Assembly (NCBI GenBank): GCA_965215315.1
Contig: CBDCDB010000008.1
Coordinates: 3,286,001 to 3,350,000 of the forward strand
Reading direction: 5' to 3'
DNA: 64,000 nucleotides
Source: Truepera sp965215315
Lineage (GTDB): Bacteria; Deinococcota; Deinococci; Deinococcales; Trueperaceae
Part shown: positions 8,923 to 18,019 of the stretch, in pieces
Numbering within the stretch: position 1 is the first letter of the stretch
Layout: each line of letters starts with the position of its first letter
Notes under the pieces: generated by a model
What the model was told of the DNA's origin: nothing
What the model saw: only the letters and a program-made list of their open reading frames with translations
Database searches by the model: none
Made by a program: the position numbers and the translations under genes

Positions 8923-10101
8923 GCAGGAATGTCGCCAAATTGAGAAACCGCGTACTGAAGGGTTAATTTCAGGCGACCATACGAAAACCTTCGGTCAGCA
9001 AGGCGTTTCTCAGGGTTTCAGCGGCGCGCTGCTGAGCCGACTTCCACGTTAGATAAGATGTTCGTTGCCGTTCTAGACGCATCAGCCCGAAGGCCCGGTT
9101 GACCAGCTCGGCATGTTGCAAATGAGCTGCATAGGTCAGGCACTGACACGCGCCCAACGCCAAGGATTGTTTTCGGAGCCTGTGACTGACTTCCAGGCTC
9201 CAACGCGCTGACCAAGCCTGAAAGACTTCCTGAACGCCGGCTTTAAGGGTACTGATCAAGGTGGTGAGGTGCCAGCCGAACCCTTGAGCTTTCCAGACAA
9301 TCAGCAACTCCACAGTGCCAACTTCGGCTAGGACGACCTCGAGGCGTTTGATATAGCGTCTGAGTTTTGGATACCAGCGCGCTTTGCCGGGCATGAAGCG
9401 TTTAGCCAAATCGTTGACGCGCACCTTTTGGGCTTCGAACATCACTTTGGCGTTACTTCTGAAGCGACCAACAAAAGCTAGCGGTAGCTGCTTCAAGGAG
9501 CGTAATCCCAGTCGAGTCGTGAACTCGGCATCGACCAGCAACGCCTTGACCTTTACGCCAGCGCTTACGACGTCGCCAGCCACCGTGAGCATCGCCTCGG
9601 TAGCCGTGAGTCTGGGGTAGCGCTCAGTACTCATCAGCTCGTCGGGAAACGGATCACAGCGTAGTAGATAAGGGTCTTCGCCTAACTGGACCAGCCCACT
9701 ACTCACTAACGTGTGACCCCACATCACCCCCTTGCTGTTGTCATAACAGCGTCCGACCCCCTCGATACGTTCACCTTGGTGCTTGACCTTGAGCAGATCA
9801 ACGGCGAGGTAAGCGCCCTGGGGTGCGTCGGCTAAACAGCATGTCAGAACGTCTTGGTGAGGTTTGGATTCTGCGCTAGAAGCTTGCAGGCGTACTGCTT
9901 GCCAAACGGCAACAAGCCGCGTTCAGCCATGTCGGTTACGCTCTTGCTGCCGGAAAGAAGACCCAGGATGTAATGCGCGTGTAAACTTGCCCTTGCGGTA
10001 TTAGACACATCGCAGATTACCCGTGGTGACCCGATCTTCTCGGCTTCAACGCTGCGGGTATTCGTCTCTCACGTTGCTTATAGACTTGGCGACGTTCCTG
10101 C
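8923..10101 (-). mobile_element. IS4/IS701-type element nested in the IS5-type element
   Basis: Terminal inverted repeats GCAGGAATGTCGCCAA (8923-8938) and its near-complement ending CGACGTTCCTGC at 10101, with TCA duplicated at both ends (8920-8922, 10102-10104). Length 1179 bp. It lies opposite in orientation to its host element. Confidence 0.85.
8969..10020 (-). pseudogene. IS4/IS701-like DDE transposase, decayed
   Basis: The intact C-terminal 252 residues (8969-9727) include a DDE-type core (KALLVDAEFTTRLGLRSL, then WSARWSLEVSHRLRKQSLALG with the catalytic Glu region). Upstream, the N-terminal part is visible on the same strand in shifted frames (LHAHYILGLLSGSKSVTDMA, LAVDLLKVKHQGERIEGVG) but is broken by stop codons around 9850-9870. 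The element is therefore probably immobile on its own. Confidence 0.78.
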
Positions 10102-12427
10102 TCAGTGAGCGCTACCGCTGTCGGCGTAGACGTTTCGGTCTTCGCTTTAATCTCATCGCAGGTATCTACAACTTTGAGCTTGGTTTCAACTCAAGACTTT
10201 CGCAATAGGTCTATTATCTAGGTCAACGTTGACCAATTTTACGGTGTCGAGATCGAAGAGTTTCCAGCCCAGATTGCCCAGGTCGCCATGTGGTTGGTAG
10301 ACCACCAGATGAACCTGCTCGTGAGCAGCACCTTTGGACAGTATTTTGCCCGGTTGCCCCTGCGGAAAAGTGCCACCGTCGTTAATGGCAACGCCCTCGA
10401 GCTTGACTGGCAAGAGGTTGTACCCAAGAACAGACTTTCATATATCCTTGGCAACCCGCCCTTTGTCGGCTCGAAGTATCAGAGTGAAGAGCAGCGTCAA
10501 GACTTAGGGCACGTCATAGGTTCTATCAAGGGCGCGGGTGTCCTTGACTTCGTATGTGGCTGGTACGTCTTAGCCGCTCGTTATATTCAAGGAACGACTA
10601 TCGAAGTGGCGCTCGTTTCAACAAACTCGATTACCCAAGGGGAGCAGGTCGGTATCCTCTGGCCTTACCTGCTCGAGACCTACGGCGTCAAAATCAACTT
10701 TGGGCACCGGACGTTCCAGTGGCAAAGTGAAGCTAGAGGCAAGGCGGCGGTTCACTGTGTCATTATCGGTTTTGCCACCTTTGACCGCAAAGACAAACGA
10801 ATCTTTGAGTACGAAACGGTCAAGGCTGATCCGCATGAGGTCAGAGCCCAGAACGTCAACCCTTACTTGGTAGACGGGCCTAGCGTTGCATTACCGAACC
10901 GAAGACAACCTATCTGTGACGTGCCGAAGTTCGGGATTGGCAACAAACCGATAGACGGCGGTCACTACCTATTTACGCCTGAAGAGAAAGCCGCATTTCT
11001 AGCGAAAGAACCCGGAGCCGCGCCGTACTTTCGGCGGTGGATCGGGTCTGAAGAATATCTCAACAATATCGAGCGGTGGTGTTTATGGCTTGGTGACACG
11101 CCCCCGTCAGAGCTGTGGAAACTGCCGGAAAGTTTGAAGCGGGTTGAGGCGGTGAGGCAAACTAGACTCAAGAGCAAGAGCGAACCTACACGCAAGATTG
11201 CAGACACGCCGACGCGGTTTCATGTCGAGAATATGCCCTCGAGCACTTATCTTGTCGTTCCAAAAGTTTCATCGGAACGTAGGAAGTTCATTCCCATCGG
11301 GTTCATGAACTCGGAGGTTATGGCAAGCGACCTTGTATTTATCTCTAAAGCGGCAAGCCCGTACCATTTCGGCGTCTTGTCTTCTACCATGCACATGACC
11401 TGGGTGCGCTATGTAGCAGGGCGTTTGAAAAGCGATTACCGCTACTCTGCCGGGATTGTCTATAACAACTTTCCTTGGCCTACCGATGTAAAGCCCGTAC
11501 AACGTAAAGCGGTAGAAGATGCGGCGCAAGGGGTACTCGAGGCTAGGGCTATGTACCCGGACAGCAGCTTAGCTGACCTATACGACCCGCTTACTACACC
11601 GCCTGAGCTGACTCGAGCCCACCAGAAGCTAGACCGGGCGGTAGACTTTTGCTACCGGCCCCAAGCGTTTACAACTGAGCTTAACCGTATGGAGTTTTTG
11701 TTGAATCTCTTAGCACTTCCAACATTTACAGCTCTAGTCTAAGCTAAGGCATGGCGAGCTATTCACTAGACCTGCGGGAACGGATTGTCAAAGCGCATGT
11801 CGATGAAGGGCAGAGCAAAAGTGCCGTAGCCAGACGCTTTGGGATAAGTCGCTGGAGCGCCCTGCGTTACGTCAAACGTTCTGCAGCGGGGAAGCTAGCA
11901 GCAACACCCCATCCGGGTAGAAGACGGCGGCTTGACGCTGAAGGTTGCGAGGTGTTGCGGCGGCAGGTTAGGGCGCAGCCTGACTGGAGCCTCGAGCAGC
12001 ACGCCGCAGCACTTTCTAAAGCGACAGGTATAGAGCTTAAGTCGTCGGTAGGAAACTATCTCAAGCGGTTGGGCATCACGCACAAAAAAAGAGCTTCAGA
12101 GCCACAGAACGCGACGAGGAAAAGCGAACTGCGTACCGAACAGACGTCAGTCACAAAGAGATAAACTCACTTGTCTTCATCGACGAAACGAGCGCTTATG
12201 TCGGACAAAGCCGTGAGTATGGCTGGGCAGCAAGCTGTGAGCGTGTCCATGACACCCGACCTAAAGGCAAAAAAGAGTGGGTCAGTTTGATTGCTGCGAT
12301 AGCCCTTGAGGGCAAAATAGCTGAACAAGCGTTGGTCGTTCCTGATACGGTCAACAAAAATGCTTTTCTGGCTTTTCTTGAAGCCACGCTGCTCCCAACC
12401 CTTGCCGAGGGCAGTGTTTTGGTCTTA

Positions 12428-13408
12428 CAGCGATTTGCGCTAGCTTTGATATAGCGTCATAGTGGAGCATGGCATACTCACTCGACTTACGCGAACGAAT
12501 TGTCGAAGCGGTAGCGGAAGGGCAGAAGCATCAGGACGTTGCAGCGCGCTTCAAGGTAGGCGTGGCGACGGTGCGGCGTTACCTCAGCCGCTCACGGGGA
12601 GCTGGCAGCCAAGGCACCACCGGGCCGCAGCGCGTTAATTCCAGCCGAAGCGTATGAGCTGCTGAGCGAACAAGTCAGACAGCATAACCAGGTCACCCTG
12701 GCCAGACACTGCGAACTCTGGGAAGAACAGCAGGGCGTCAAGGTCAGCATCGTAGCCATGTGCCGCACGATGCAGCGTGCTGATCTATCGAGAAAAAAAG
12801 ACGTTGGGAGCGAGTGAACGTGACGAAGGGCAACGCTTGCGCTGGCTGGCTAAAGTGTTCTGTGTTGACCCAGGCAAAGTCGTCTTTGTCGATGAGAGCG
12901 GCTTTAACTTTGCTATGACACCTCTCTACGCCCGTGCTCCGAAGGGGGAACGCGCTTACAACCAAGTGCCCCGTAACCGGGGTGAGAATACCAGCCTCAT
13001 CGCCGCCCTTTCCCTTAACGGACTGCAAGCTCCCATGACACTTCAGGGCAGCGTTGACGGCCTTGCGTTCGAGACCTATGTCGAGCAGATGCTTGTACCT
13101 ACCCTTACCCCAGGTCAGATCGTTGTCCTTGACAACCACCGTATCCATAAAGGCGATAGGGTCGCCGAATCGCTGGCTTCCAAAGGCTGCTCGCTGCTTT
13201 TCCTGCCACCTTACTCACCGGACCTGAACCCCATCGAAGAAGCGCTTTCTAAAATCAAGACCTTCGTCAAAGCGAGCCAGGCACGAGCTCGAGACGCCCT
13301 CGATCAAGCCATTGCCGCTGCCCTGAAAACCATCTCCTTGCAAGACATCCTTGGCTGGTTCGGTCATTCCGGCTATAACCTACGCTATCAGTGATTACGC
13401 AAAGCGCG
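12428..13408 (+). mobile_element. IS630-family element (inner)
   Basis: Flanked by TA on both sides (12426-12427, 13409-13410), the standard IS630 target duplication. Its ends are imperfect inverted repeats (CAGCGATTTGCGCTAGC against the complement of the right end ACGCGCTTTGCGTAATC). Length 981 bp. It disrupts the outer IS630 transposase between its first and second catalytic Asp. Confidence 0.87.
12469..13394 (+). CDS. IS630 transposase (inner copy), multiple frames
   Basis: HTH part MAYSLDLRERIVEAVAEGQK (12469) leads by a frame change near 12595 into ELAAKAPPGRSALIPAEAYE. A second change at the A7 run (about 12791) leads into KKTLGASERDEGQRLRWLAK and the DDE core: VVFVDESGFNF, IVVLDNHRIHKGDR and YSPDLNPIEEALSKIK. 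The A7 slip is probably programmed; the earlier one may be a lesion. Complete catalytic triad, so possibly still active if frameshifting supplies the full protein. Confidence 0.8.
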
Positions 13409-13799
13409 TAGATAATTGGACAGTGCATCATGGTGAAGAAGTCAGAGAGCTGACCGAACGCTTTGGCTGTGAACTCTTATATCTACCGACCTACTCGCCT
13501 GACCTAAACCCAATCGAACATCTGTTCGCCAAAGTTAAAGCGTTCATCAAAAGCCTTCGGCCCGATACGCAGGGCAAGCTCGTCCAAGCCTTCTGTGAGG
13601 CGGTCAAGTCTGTTACGCCTGCAAACGTCCTTAGTACCTTCGAGCATTGTGGCTACGGAATAGAGCAGTGAAAGGTGGAATTGCTATCTATACGGAGCTG
13701 AGCGCTCCGCTACTTGGTAAGCCGGAGAAGCGGAGGGGAGCTCGAGGGAGGTAGATTAACCAATCGCCGCCTGAAGCGGTCTCCTTAAGAAATTAACTT

Positions 13800-15710
13800 T
13801 TATCGATCGTCCTGTTCTATATTTCTCTCTACTTTCGATGCAGCTTCGTTTCTGACAGCGCTTGCAGCTAAGTATTGGACTGTTGGAGAGTTCCGCTTTC
13901 CTACAAGAATTAACCTTCCTTGCTTTACAAGAGGTGTGACATACCTATACCTTATGTAGTCTTTGTTCCCTTGTAGAATTCCTGCAAGCTCACTGAGTTG
14001 TCTAGGCGCTGAGCATAACTCAATAATACGAAGTTCTGTGGAGGTAGTTGTACGGATAGGAAGCTCCGTAGGTTCCAACTCCGTAGGTTCCAACTCCGTA
14101 GGTTCCAACTCCGTAGGTTCCAACTCCGTAGATAGCTCACTAATTTCAGACGTAGTAGTTACTTGTTGAGCATTTTCCTCATGAAATAGTGGTGTGGGTG
14201 GAGTGCTCGAGGGAAGATAATATGTGGTGCTTGGCCCTATCCCGGCTTGTACAAGTAATCCCCTTTGAACCATGCCTCTAAGCATTTTTGTTATATCCGT
14301 GCGATGCGTCGTGGTTATTTCTTGAAGACGCTGGTTGGTTACTTTTTCCTCCGTCAGAGCTGTAACTGAAGCAAGACGTTCATCTTCACTAAGATAATTA
14401 AATTCCTCCCCATATAGTGCTTGAAGCTCCGTCATGGCATCTTCAGGAAAAAGGCTTTGCATTGTCAGCTCTAGAGTTGTTTGTTCCGGCTCGAGAACCT
14501 GACGGATTAGCGGTTTGCGCCAAGCCTGTTCCTGCCAAGCTCCCAGAATCTTAGGCATTCCCGATCCGGCTTGATCACCAGCGCCAATCATTCTAAACAT
14601 CTTTTGTAATTCTCGGTTCCGGCAATCGCTAATCCCGCCACTAAGAACATCCTCTAAAGGTAGACGTAGCCCTCCAGGGTTACGGAAGAAGAAACGGTGA
14701 GGCTGTTTGACAACAAGAATCCCTGTAGTACCACTGTAGTCTGGGTGTACAAGGCAGTTAACAAATGCCTCACGCAACGCAATATGAACTTCTGTCTCAT
14801 CAATTCTCTTGCGTCCTTGCTCCAATCTGAAAGGGATTTTCAATCCAGCAATGAGTTTAGGATAAACGCGGCGGAAGAAGTCATACAAATTACCTGACCA
14901 AGCCCCATCAGCAATCACGCGGTCAATCCAACGAATGGATGTGTTTTCTACGGGCTGCTCTTGGTAATCTACAAAATAGTCGGGGACAGCATCAAATATA
15001 GAACGGTATTTCCCAAACATCAAAATACCTGCTAAGGTAAGGCCTTCGTAACCCTGCTGCCTATCAAGCTTTAAGGCCCCTAATCTTCTAAGAAATTCTA
15101 TGTTATCTAGTTGTGTCCACGGGTGCCCTGGAGTAGTAGCCCGAAACTCATTTCTATAAGCCTCTAGGCTATCAACCTCAATATCATCGAAAGTAAATTT
15201 CTCGAGAATGATGCCGTCTCGTGTGTCCGAAGTTGCTTCAGCAATCATCCGTTTTACGGTGTCTAAGTCACAGCGATAGTCGCCCTCAAAATTACGTCGA
15301 AAGGTACCATTCATGGGGTTGTCCCCAATGTATACAGGTCGTAGATTCCGACGCACTCTGGAAACATTTATGACGACTAAACTTATAGACTGATCTTTGA
15401 TAATGTAAGCGTCTTTATCAAGAAGTACATTTGCACTAACTTTGGACTTATTGTTGACAGCACTCCAAAAATTGCTGAGCACGTGTTCTGGGTCGGCAAT
15501 ACCTATAGGAACAATATTTTTTTCACTATCTTCTACAGCTCCAAGAACAATCGTTCCACCCTCAGTGTTAGCCATAGCAGAGTATGTTTCCCAAAGGCTG
15601 TCGGGAACTGACCCTCTACCGTCCCTGCCTTGTGCTCTCTTCACCTCAAAGTCAGAGCTTTCACGCAGTAGAAGAAGTTCTTCGATAGTTTGTACCCTTG
15701 TGCTTGGCAT
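13800..15710 (-). CDS. AlbA_2/Schlafen-type ATP-binding regulator-like protein
   Basis: 636 residues of the COG2865 type. An AlbA_2 putative DNA-binding domain (about 10-145: SSDFEVKRAQGRDG, YSAMANTEGGTIVLGAVED) is followed by a HATPase_c_4 region (about 310-400: EVHIALREAFVNCLVHPDYS, FRNPGGLRLPLEDVLSGG, GAGDQAGSGMPKI), a winged-helix region (about 450-510), a low-complexity linker of ELEPT repeats (about 525-548) and a second C-terminal winged helix (SAPRQLSELAGILQGNKDYI). Members are often found in defence islands. GC content is visibly lower than in its neighbours, suggesting separate acquisition. A Shine-Dalgarno is not obvious. Confidence 0.85.
   Translation of the reverse strand: MPSTRVQTIEELLLLRESSDFEVKRAQGRDGRGSVPDSLWETYSAMANTEGGTIVLGAVEDSEKNIVPIGIADPEHVLSNFWSAVNNKSKVSANVLLDKDAYIIKDQSISLVVINVSRVRRNLRPVYIGDNPMNGTFRRNFEGDYRCDLDTVKRMIAEATSDTRDGIILEKFTFDDIEVDSLEAYRNEFRATTPGHPWTQLDNIEFLRRLGALKLDRQQGYEGLTLAGILMFGKYRSIFDAVPDYFVDYQEQPVENTSIRWIDRVIADGAWSGNLYDFFRRVYPKLIAGLKIPFRLEQGRKRIDETEVHIALREAFVNCLVHPDYSGTTGILVVKQPHRFFFRNPGGLRLPLEDVLSGGISDCRNRELQKMFRMIGAGDQAGSGMPKILGAWQEQAWRKPLIRQVLEPEQTTLELTMQSLFPEDAMTELQALYGEEFNYLSEDERLASVTALTEEKVTNQRLQEITTTHRTDITKMLRGMVQRGLLVQAGIGPSTTYYLPSSTPPTPLFHEENAQQVTTTSEISELSTELEPTELEPTELEPTELEPTELPIRTTTSTELRIIELCSAPRQLSELAGILQGNKDYIRYRYVTPLVKQGRLILVGKRNSPTVQYLAASAVRNEAASKVERNIEQDDR
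14071..14130 (-). repeat. in-frame 15-bp tandem repeat (4 units plus a partial)
   Basis: Four exact copies of GGTTCCAACTCCGTA (plus-strand reading), preceded by a 10-base partial copy at 14061-14070. On the coding strand each unit encodes ELEPT. Unit length is a multiple of three, so copy-number change keeps the frame. Confidence 0.95.
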
Positions 15711-15815
15711 TCATAAAAGAATAGCAGTTTGCTCCTACAGCAAGAGTAAATCTTAATGCAACTATTCAGACCTGATAACTTCAGGCACTGCAAATGCCCG
15801 TGAGCCCCCCGCTCT

Positions 15816-16181
15816 TTAACCCCTATGTACATACCGCAACAAGCCCTCGAGCCGCTCTAACAGGCTCTTTTGTGACCGCCGTTTGAAGTAACGACGAGTG
15901 TGCTCGGCATCTTTCGCTAACGCTGCCCTATGCCGTAGCTCGAGCTGTTCTTTCCTTTTCTGCATAAGCGTGGTGTACAACTCAGGATGGTTTACCCGGA
16001 TACGCCGCAGATGTTCGTACACCGTGCCGAGACTTAGCTCGAGCTGCTTGGCTACTCCCTTGTAAGTCTGGGCACCCCCTCCACTGACTAAAGCCTCAGC
16101 GACCCGCCGCTGCCCCTGGGGTAGTGACGTGAAGTCAAGCACCGGATGTAAGGTTTTGCTAGGTTGCTCAGGCGGCGTCAT
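15816..16181 (-). CDS. small HTH protein
   Basis: 121 residues. A helix-turn-helix of sigma-70 region 4/LuxR-like type is visible at about 24-62 (LPQGQRRVAEALVSGGGAQTY and VAKQLELSLGTVYEHLRRIR), followed by a long basic helix (KRKEQLELRHRAALAKDAEH) and a basic tail. It starts at an ATG 37 bases below the zinc-ribbon gene, so the two form an operon. Probably an element-encoded transcription regulator; the target is unknown. Confidence 0.72.
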   Translation of the reverse strand: MTPPEQPSKTLHPVLDFTSLPQGQRRVAEALVSGGGAQTYKGVAKQLELSLGTVYEHLRRIRVNHPELYTTLMQKRKEQLELRHRAALAKDAEHTRRYFKRRSQKSLLERLEGLLRYVHRG

Positions 16182-16217
16182 GTGGTTTCCGTTTCAAGGT
16201 GGTAAAAATGCGTAACA

Positions 16218-16838
16218 TCATCGCAACCCAAGCTTCTTAAACATACGGTCGGCACTCGCACCTAGTTTCATGATGCGGCGGTGCTGCCGGTGATACGCCC
16301 TGATCTCTTCACGCCACCCGACTGAGATATGTCCCTGCGTAATCGCTATATCCATAGCCTGCGTTTTGTGCCCTGCTTGTGACGGGTAAGAGAGCCCCAA
16401 ACACTTCTGACACCCCCAGACATTGCCCTCTTGCGTTTTGACGCCGTAAAGCTTACCTACCCGCTTGCTACAACCGACACACCTAAACCAGTGCCGTTTC
16501 CCTTTGGCCTGTTCGGTGATCTCAAACCGTACTGGGAACCCCTTAGCGCCCGCTTTAGCACTGATCTGTAAGCCGTCGGGGGCATCGTAAAAGTAAAGGG
16601 TGAGCTGCTCGAGCTGGGTTACAAGCTCGGGCGGTAGTGCCGCTTTAATCTGAGCTACGGTGAGGCTCCGGGCGCGCGAGGTGCAGACGCGGCGAATTGA
16701 GCTACGCCCAGAGCTGTAGTTTCTGACGGTCGTCCAAACACGGGGGCGAACACTTAGCCCTCGGCTGAAGCGGTCGCCTTTGGGCCGGTATTCATAGGTC
16801 ACGTAACGGCCTTCGGTGTCGTCATATCGGTCGTACAT
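16218..16838 (-). CDS. zinc-ribbon protein of unknown function
   Basis: 206 residues. A C-x2-C...C-x2-C zinc ribbon is clear at about residues 120-144 (FRCVGCSKRVGKLYG and WGCQKCLGLSYPSQ). The N-terminal region is basic and Arg-rich; the C-terminal helix (EEIRAYHRQHRRIMKLGASA) is also basic, so nucleic-acid binding is likely. Good Shine-Dalgarno GGAG 6 bases before the ATG. Similar zinc-ribbon proteins with a SYPSQ segment are often seen on integrative elements and phages, but no function is established. Confidence 0.72.
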   Translation of the reverse strand: MYDRYDDTEGRYVTYEYRPKGDRFSRGLSVRPRVWTTVRNYSSGRSSIRRVCTSRARSLTVAQIKAALPPELVTQLEQLTLYFYDAPDGLQISAKAGAKGFPVRFEITEQAKGKRHWFRCVGCSKRVGKLYGVKTQEGNVWGCQKCLGLSYPSQAGHKTQAMDIAITQGHISVGWREEIRAYHRQHRRIMKLGASADRMFKKLGLR

Positions 16839-17183
16839 ATAAACTCCTTAGGTATACACTTTTACGTGGGTGTCGAACATGTATGTTTAGCGTCACAGAC
16901 GCACTTTTTAGCCCTTATAAGCTGGGATTTTCTAGATGATTTCGGAGTTTCGCCCCCCTTTTTGTCCCTTTTCTGTGTCCCTGCTTTTACAGAAATGCCG
17001 TGTAGCACGGCGAAAGCAGCTTTGGGCAAGATCGTATGAGGTGCCCGAAATGTGCCAAAAGTGCCCGATCAGTGACCAAAAAGTGACGCAAAAGTGATGT
17101 TTAGTCGTCATGAGGGTGTTTCATCCTGCCAGACATAACGGGCTTGCCAGAGCCTCGAGAGGGCTTCGGTGCGGTCGCTGTTG
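16839..17183. other. gene-free stretch upstream of the zinc-ribbon gene
   Basis: Contains the leader of the 16838 gene, a hairpin GCCGTGTAGCACGGC (about 16997-17011) and the GTG array at 17041-17099. No convincing open reading frame. The 3' part (from about 17112) may be the original 5' end of the gene now starting at 18009, before the IS5-type insertion at 17184. Confidence 0.5.
17041..17099 (+). repeat. 11-bp-periodic GTG direct-repeat array
   Basis: Six GTG-led units in a row (gtgcccgaaat, gtgccaaaa, gtgcccgatca, gtgaccaaaaa, gtgacgcaaaa, gtgatg) with lengths 11, 9, 11, 11, 11. The A-rich unit ends are phased with the DNA helix. It looks like an iteron or multimeric protein-binding array. 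Function unknown. Confidence 0.6.
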
Positions 17184-18019
17184 CTAGAAGCCATCTCAAA
17201 AACGCCTAAGCAGTAATTTGATGCAGCCGAGATGCAGGAAGGCCAAGAAGTTTAGGGAGTGATGTTCATAGCGAACGACCAGACGGCGAAAGTTGCCGAG
17301 GTGGGCGAATAGCCGTTCAATCTTCCAGCGCCGTTTGTAGCGCCTCAGTTTACGTCCATCTTGCGTCTTGGCTTTTTTACGGTTTCTTCGGTGAGGCGCA
17401 ATCATTTCAACACCTGCTTCGGCGAGTTCAGCGTCAAGCGGATCACTGTCATACGCTTTGTCACCGATTAACTTGTCGGGTTTGCCGCTGACGTGTCGAG
17501 ATGCGAGAGTCGCGTGTACCAACCGGACCTCATGTGGGCTAGCAGACGTAACGTGCAGGGCGAGGCAAGTACCACCAGCGTCCGATACCGCCATGACTTT
17601 GCTACCCTTACCCCGTTTAGTCTTACCAACTGCTGACCCCCTTTTTTCGCAGCCACAAAGGTACCGTCGATAAAGCATTCCGACAAGTCGAGTTTGCCCC
17701 GCTGCAGGGGGTCATGCGCTAAAGTCTCTAGAATCTGCCGCAACACGCCGTTTCTCTCCCATTCTTGAAAGCGCCGATGGCACGTCTGATAGGGCGGATA
17801 GCGCTCGGGTAAATCAGCCCACTGTGCGCCCGTTCGTAATATCCAGCAGATGCCCTTAAGTATCGCTCGTGGTTCTCGTCTGGGACGGCCTTTGCCATCT
17901 TTGCGTCGAGCTGGTTCGGGAATGAGCGGCCCTAGTACTTCCCACTGTTCATCGGTGAGTTCCATACCACCGTTCTAACAGCTATGCAGCTGACTATTCG
18001 TTTTTGAGATGGCTTCTAG
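17184..18019 (-). mobile_element. IS5-family element with perfect 21-bp terminal repeats
   Basis: Perfect inverted repeats at 17184-17204 and 17999-18019 (outer bases CTAGAAGCCATCTCAAAAAC). CTAG at both extremes may belong to the target duplication. About 836 bp with a single transposase in two overlapping frames. The perfect ends suggest recent insertion, unlike the other, decayed copies. Confidence 0.92.
17196..17965 (-). CDS. IS5-family transposase made by -1 frameshifting
   Basis: The first frame (17965 down to about 17650) holds the DUF4096-type N-terminus (LTDEQWEVLGPLIPEP, RTGAQWADLPERYPPYQTCH) and the first Asp (CFIDGTFVAAKK). At the AAAAAAGGGGG run (about 17640) a -1 shift continues as RGSAVGKTKRGKGSKVMAV with the second Asp (LIGDKAYDSDPLDAEL) and the Glu (YKRRWKIERLFAHLGNFRRL). 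Both halves are intact, so the element is potentially active. Confidence 0.9.

Larger units (their letters stand above)
8185..10208 (+). pseudogene. IS5-family transposase, split by inner IS
   Basis: DDE transposase of the IS5 group. The N-terminal half (8185-8619) has an HTH_Tnp4-like domain (SKLKLEDQLLMTLMYLRENR, then YGVNASTAYRIV) and the first catalytic Asp (VIVDVTETPTERP). An A7 run (about 8570) gives a -1 frameshift into CHTLKAQVVLDW..., with the second Asp in WLADSGYQGLQ and the catalytic Glu in RLSIEHVNAKLKVFRIL. Translation is broken at 8922 by the IS4-like insertion. The final 35 residues lie at 10105-10208. Excising 8923-10101 plus one TCA rejoins FRIL-SERYR in frame, so this copy was intact before the second hit. 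Confidence 0.85.
8145..10210 (+). mobile_element. IS5-family element (IS1031/ISL2-like) interrupted by a second IS
   Basis: Ends carry ACCTATTGC / GCAATAGGT inverted repeats (8146-8154 and 10202-10210), flanked by CTA on both sides (8142-8144, 10211-10213), consistent with a 3-bp duplication. Removing it and one CTA restores the restriction gene's frame. The transposase C-terminus (ERYRCRRRRFGLRFNLIAGI) reappears at 10105-10208 after the inner IS. Confidence 0.85.
11751..13671 (+). pseudogene. IS630 transposase (outer copy), split by inner IS
   Basis: The N-terminal HTH part (11751-about 12085: YSLDLRERIVKAHVDEGQSK, ARRFGISRWSALRYV) changes frame at an A7 run (about 12084) to give FRATERDEEKRTAYRTDV and the first catalytic Asp in LVFIDETSAYVGQS. 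It is cut at 12427 inside VLVL|DNWTVHHG. The C-terminal part (13411-13671) carries the second Asp (DNWTVHH) and the Glu of YSPDLNPIEHLFAKVK. Excising 12428-13410 rejoins LVLDNWTVHHG exactly. Confidence 0.87.
11711..13686 (+). mobile_element. IS630-family element (outer), interrupted by a second IS630
   Basis: Imperfect terminal repeats TAGCACTTCCAACATTTACA (from 11711) against the complement of the right end (TAGATAGCAATTCCACCTTT, ending at 13686). It sits at the 3' end of the restriction gene. TCT flanks both sides (11708-11710, 13687-13689). Removing 11711-13689 restores a full C-terminus to the restriction protein. Confidence 0.83.
6928..13754 (+). pseudogene. MmeI-like (type IIL) restriction-modification protein, interrupted
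   Basis: A single-chain restriction endonuclease/adenine methyltransferase of the MmeI/COG1002 type. Pieces in order: N-terminal nuclease part (6928-7100, then 7095-8144) with the PD-ExK-like GFIDLLWKGKLLIEHKS; methyltransferase motif I FDPACGCGNFL (about 8022); motif IV GNPPFVG (about 10450); target-recognition and C-terminal part to 11710; and the last 22 codons at 13690-13754. Lesions: a frameshift in an A-rich run at about 7090-7100, an IS5-type insertion (8145-10210), an in-frame TAG at 10219, and an IS630 insertion (11711-13689). Removing the insertions rejoins DQFYGVEIEEF upstream and LLNLYTELSAPLL at the C-terminus. Inactive as it stands. Confidence 0.88.

Noticed and set aside
14061..14130. 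Short regular repeats considered as a CRISPR array
   Set aside because: Units are contiguous with no spacers and encode ELEPT in frame.
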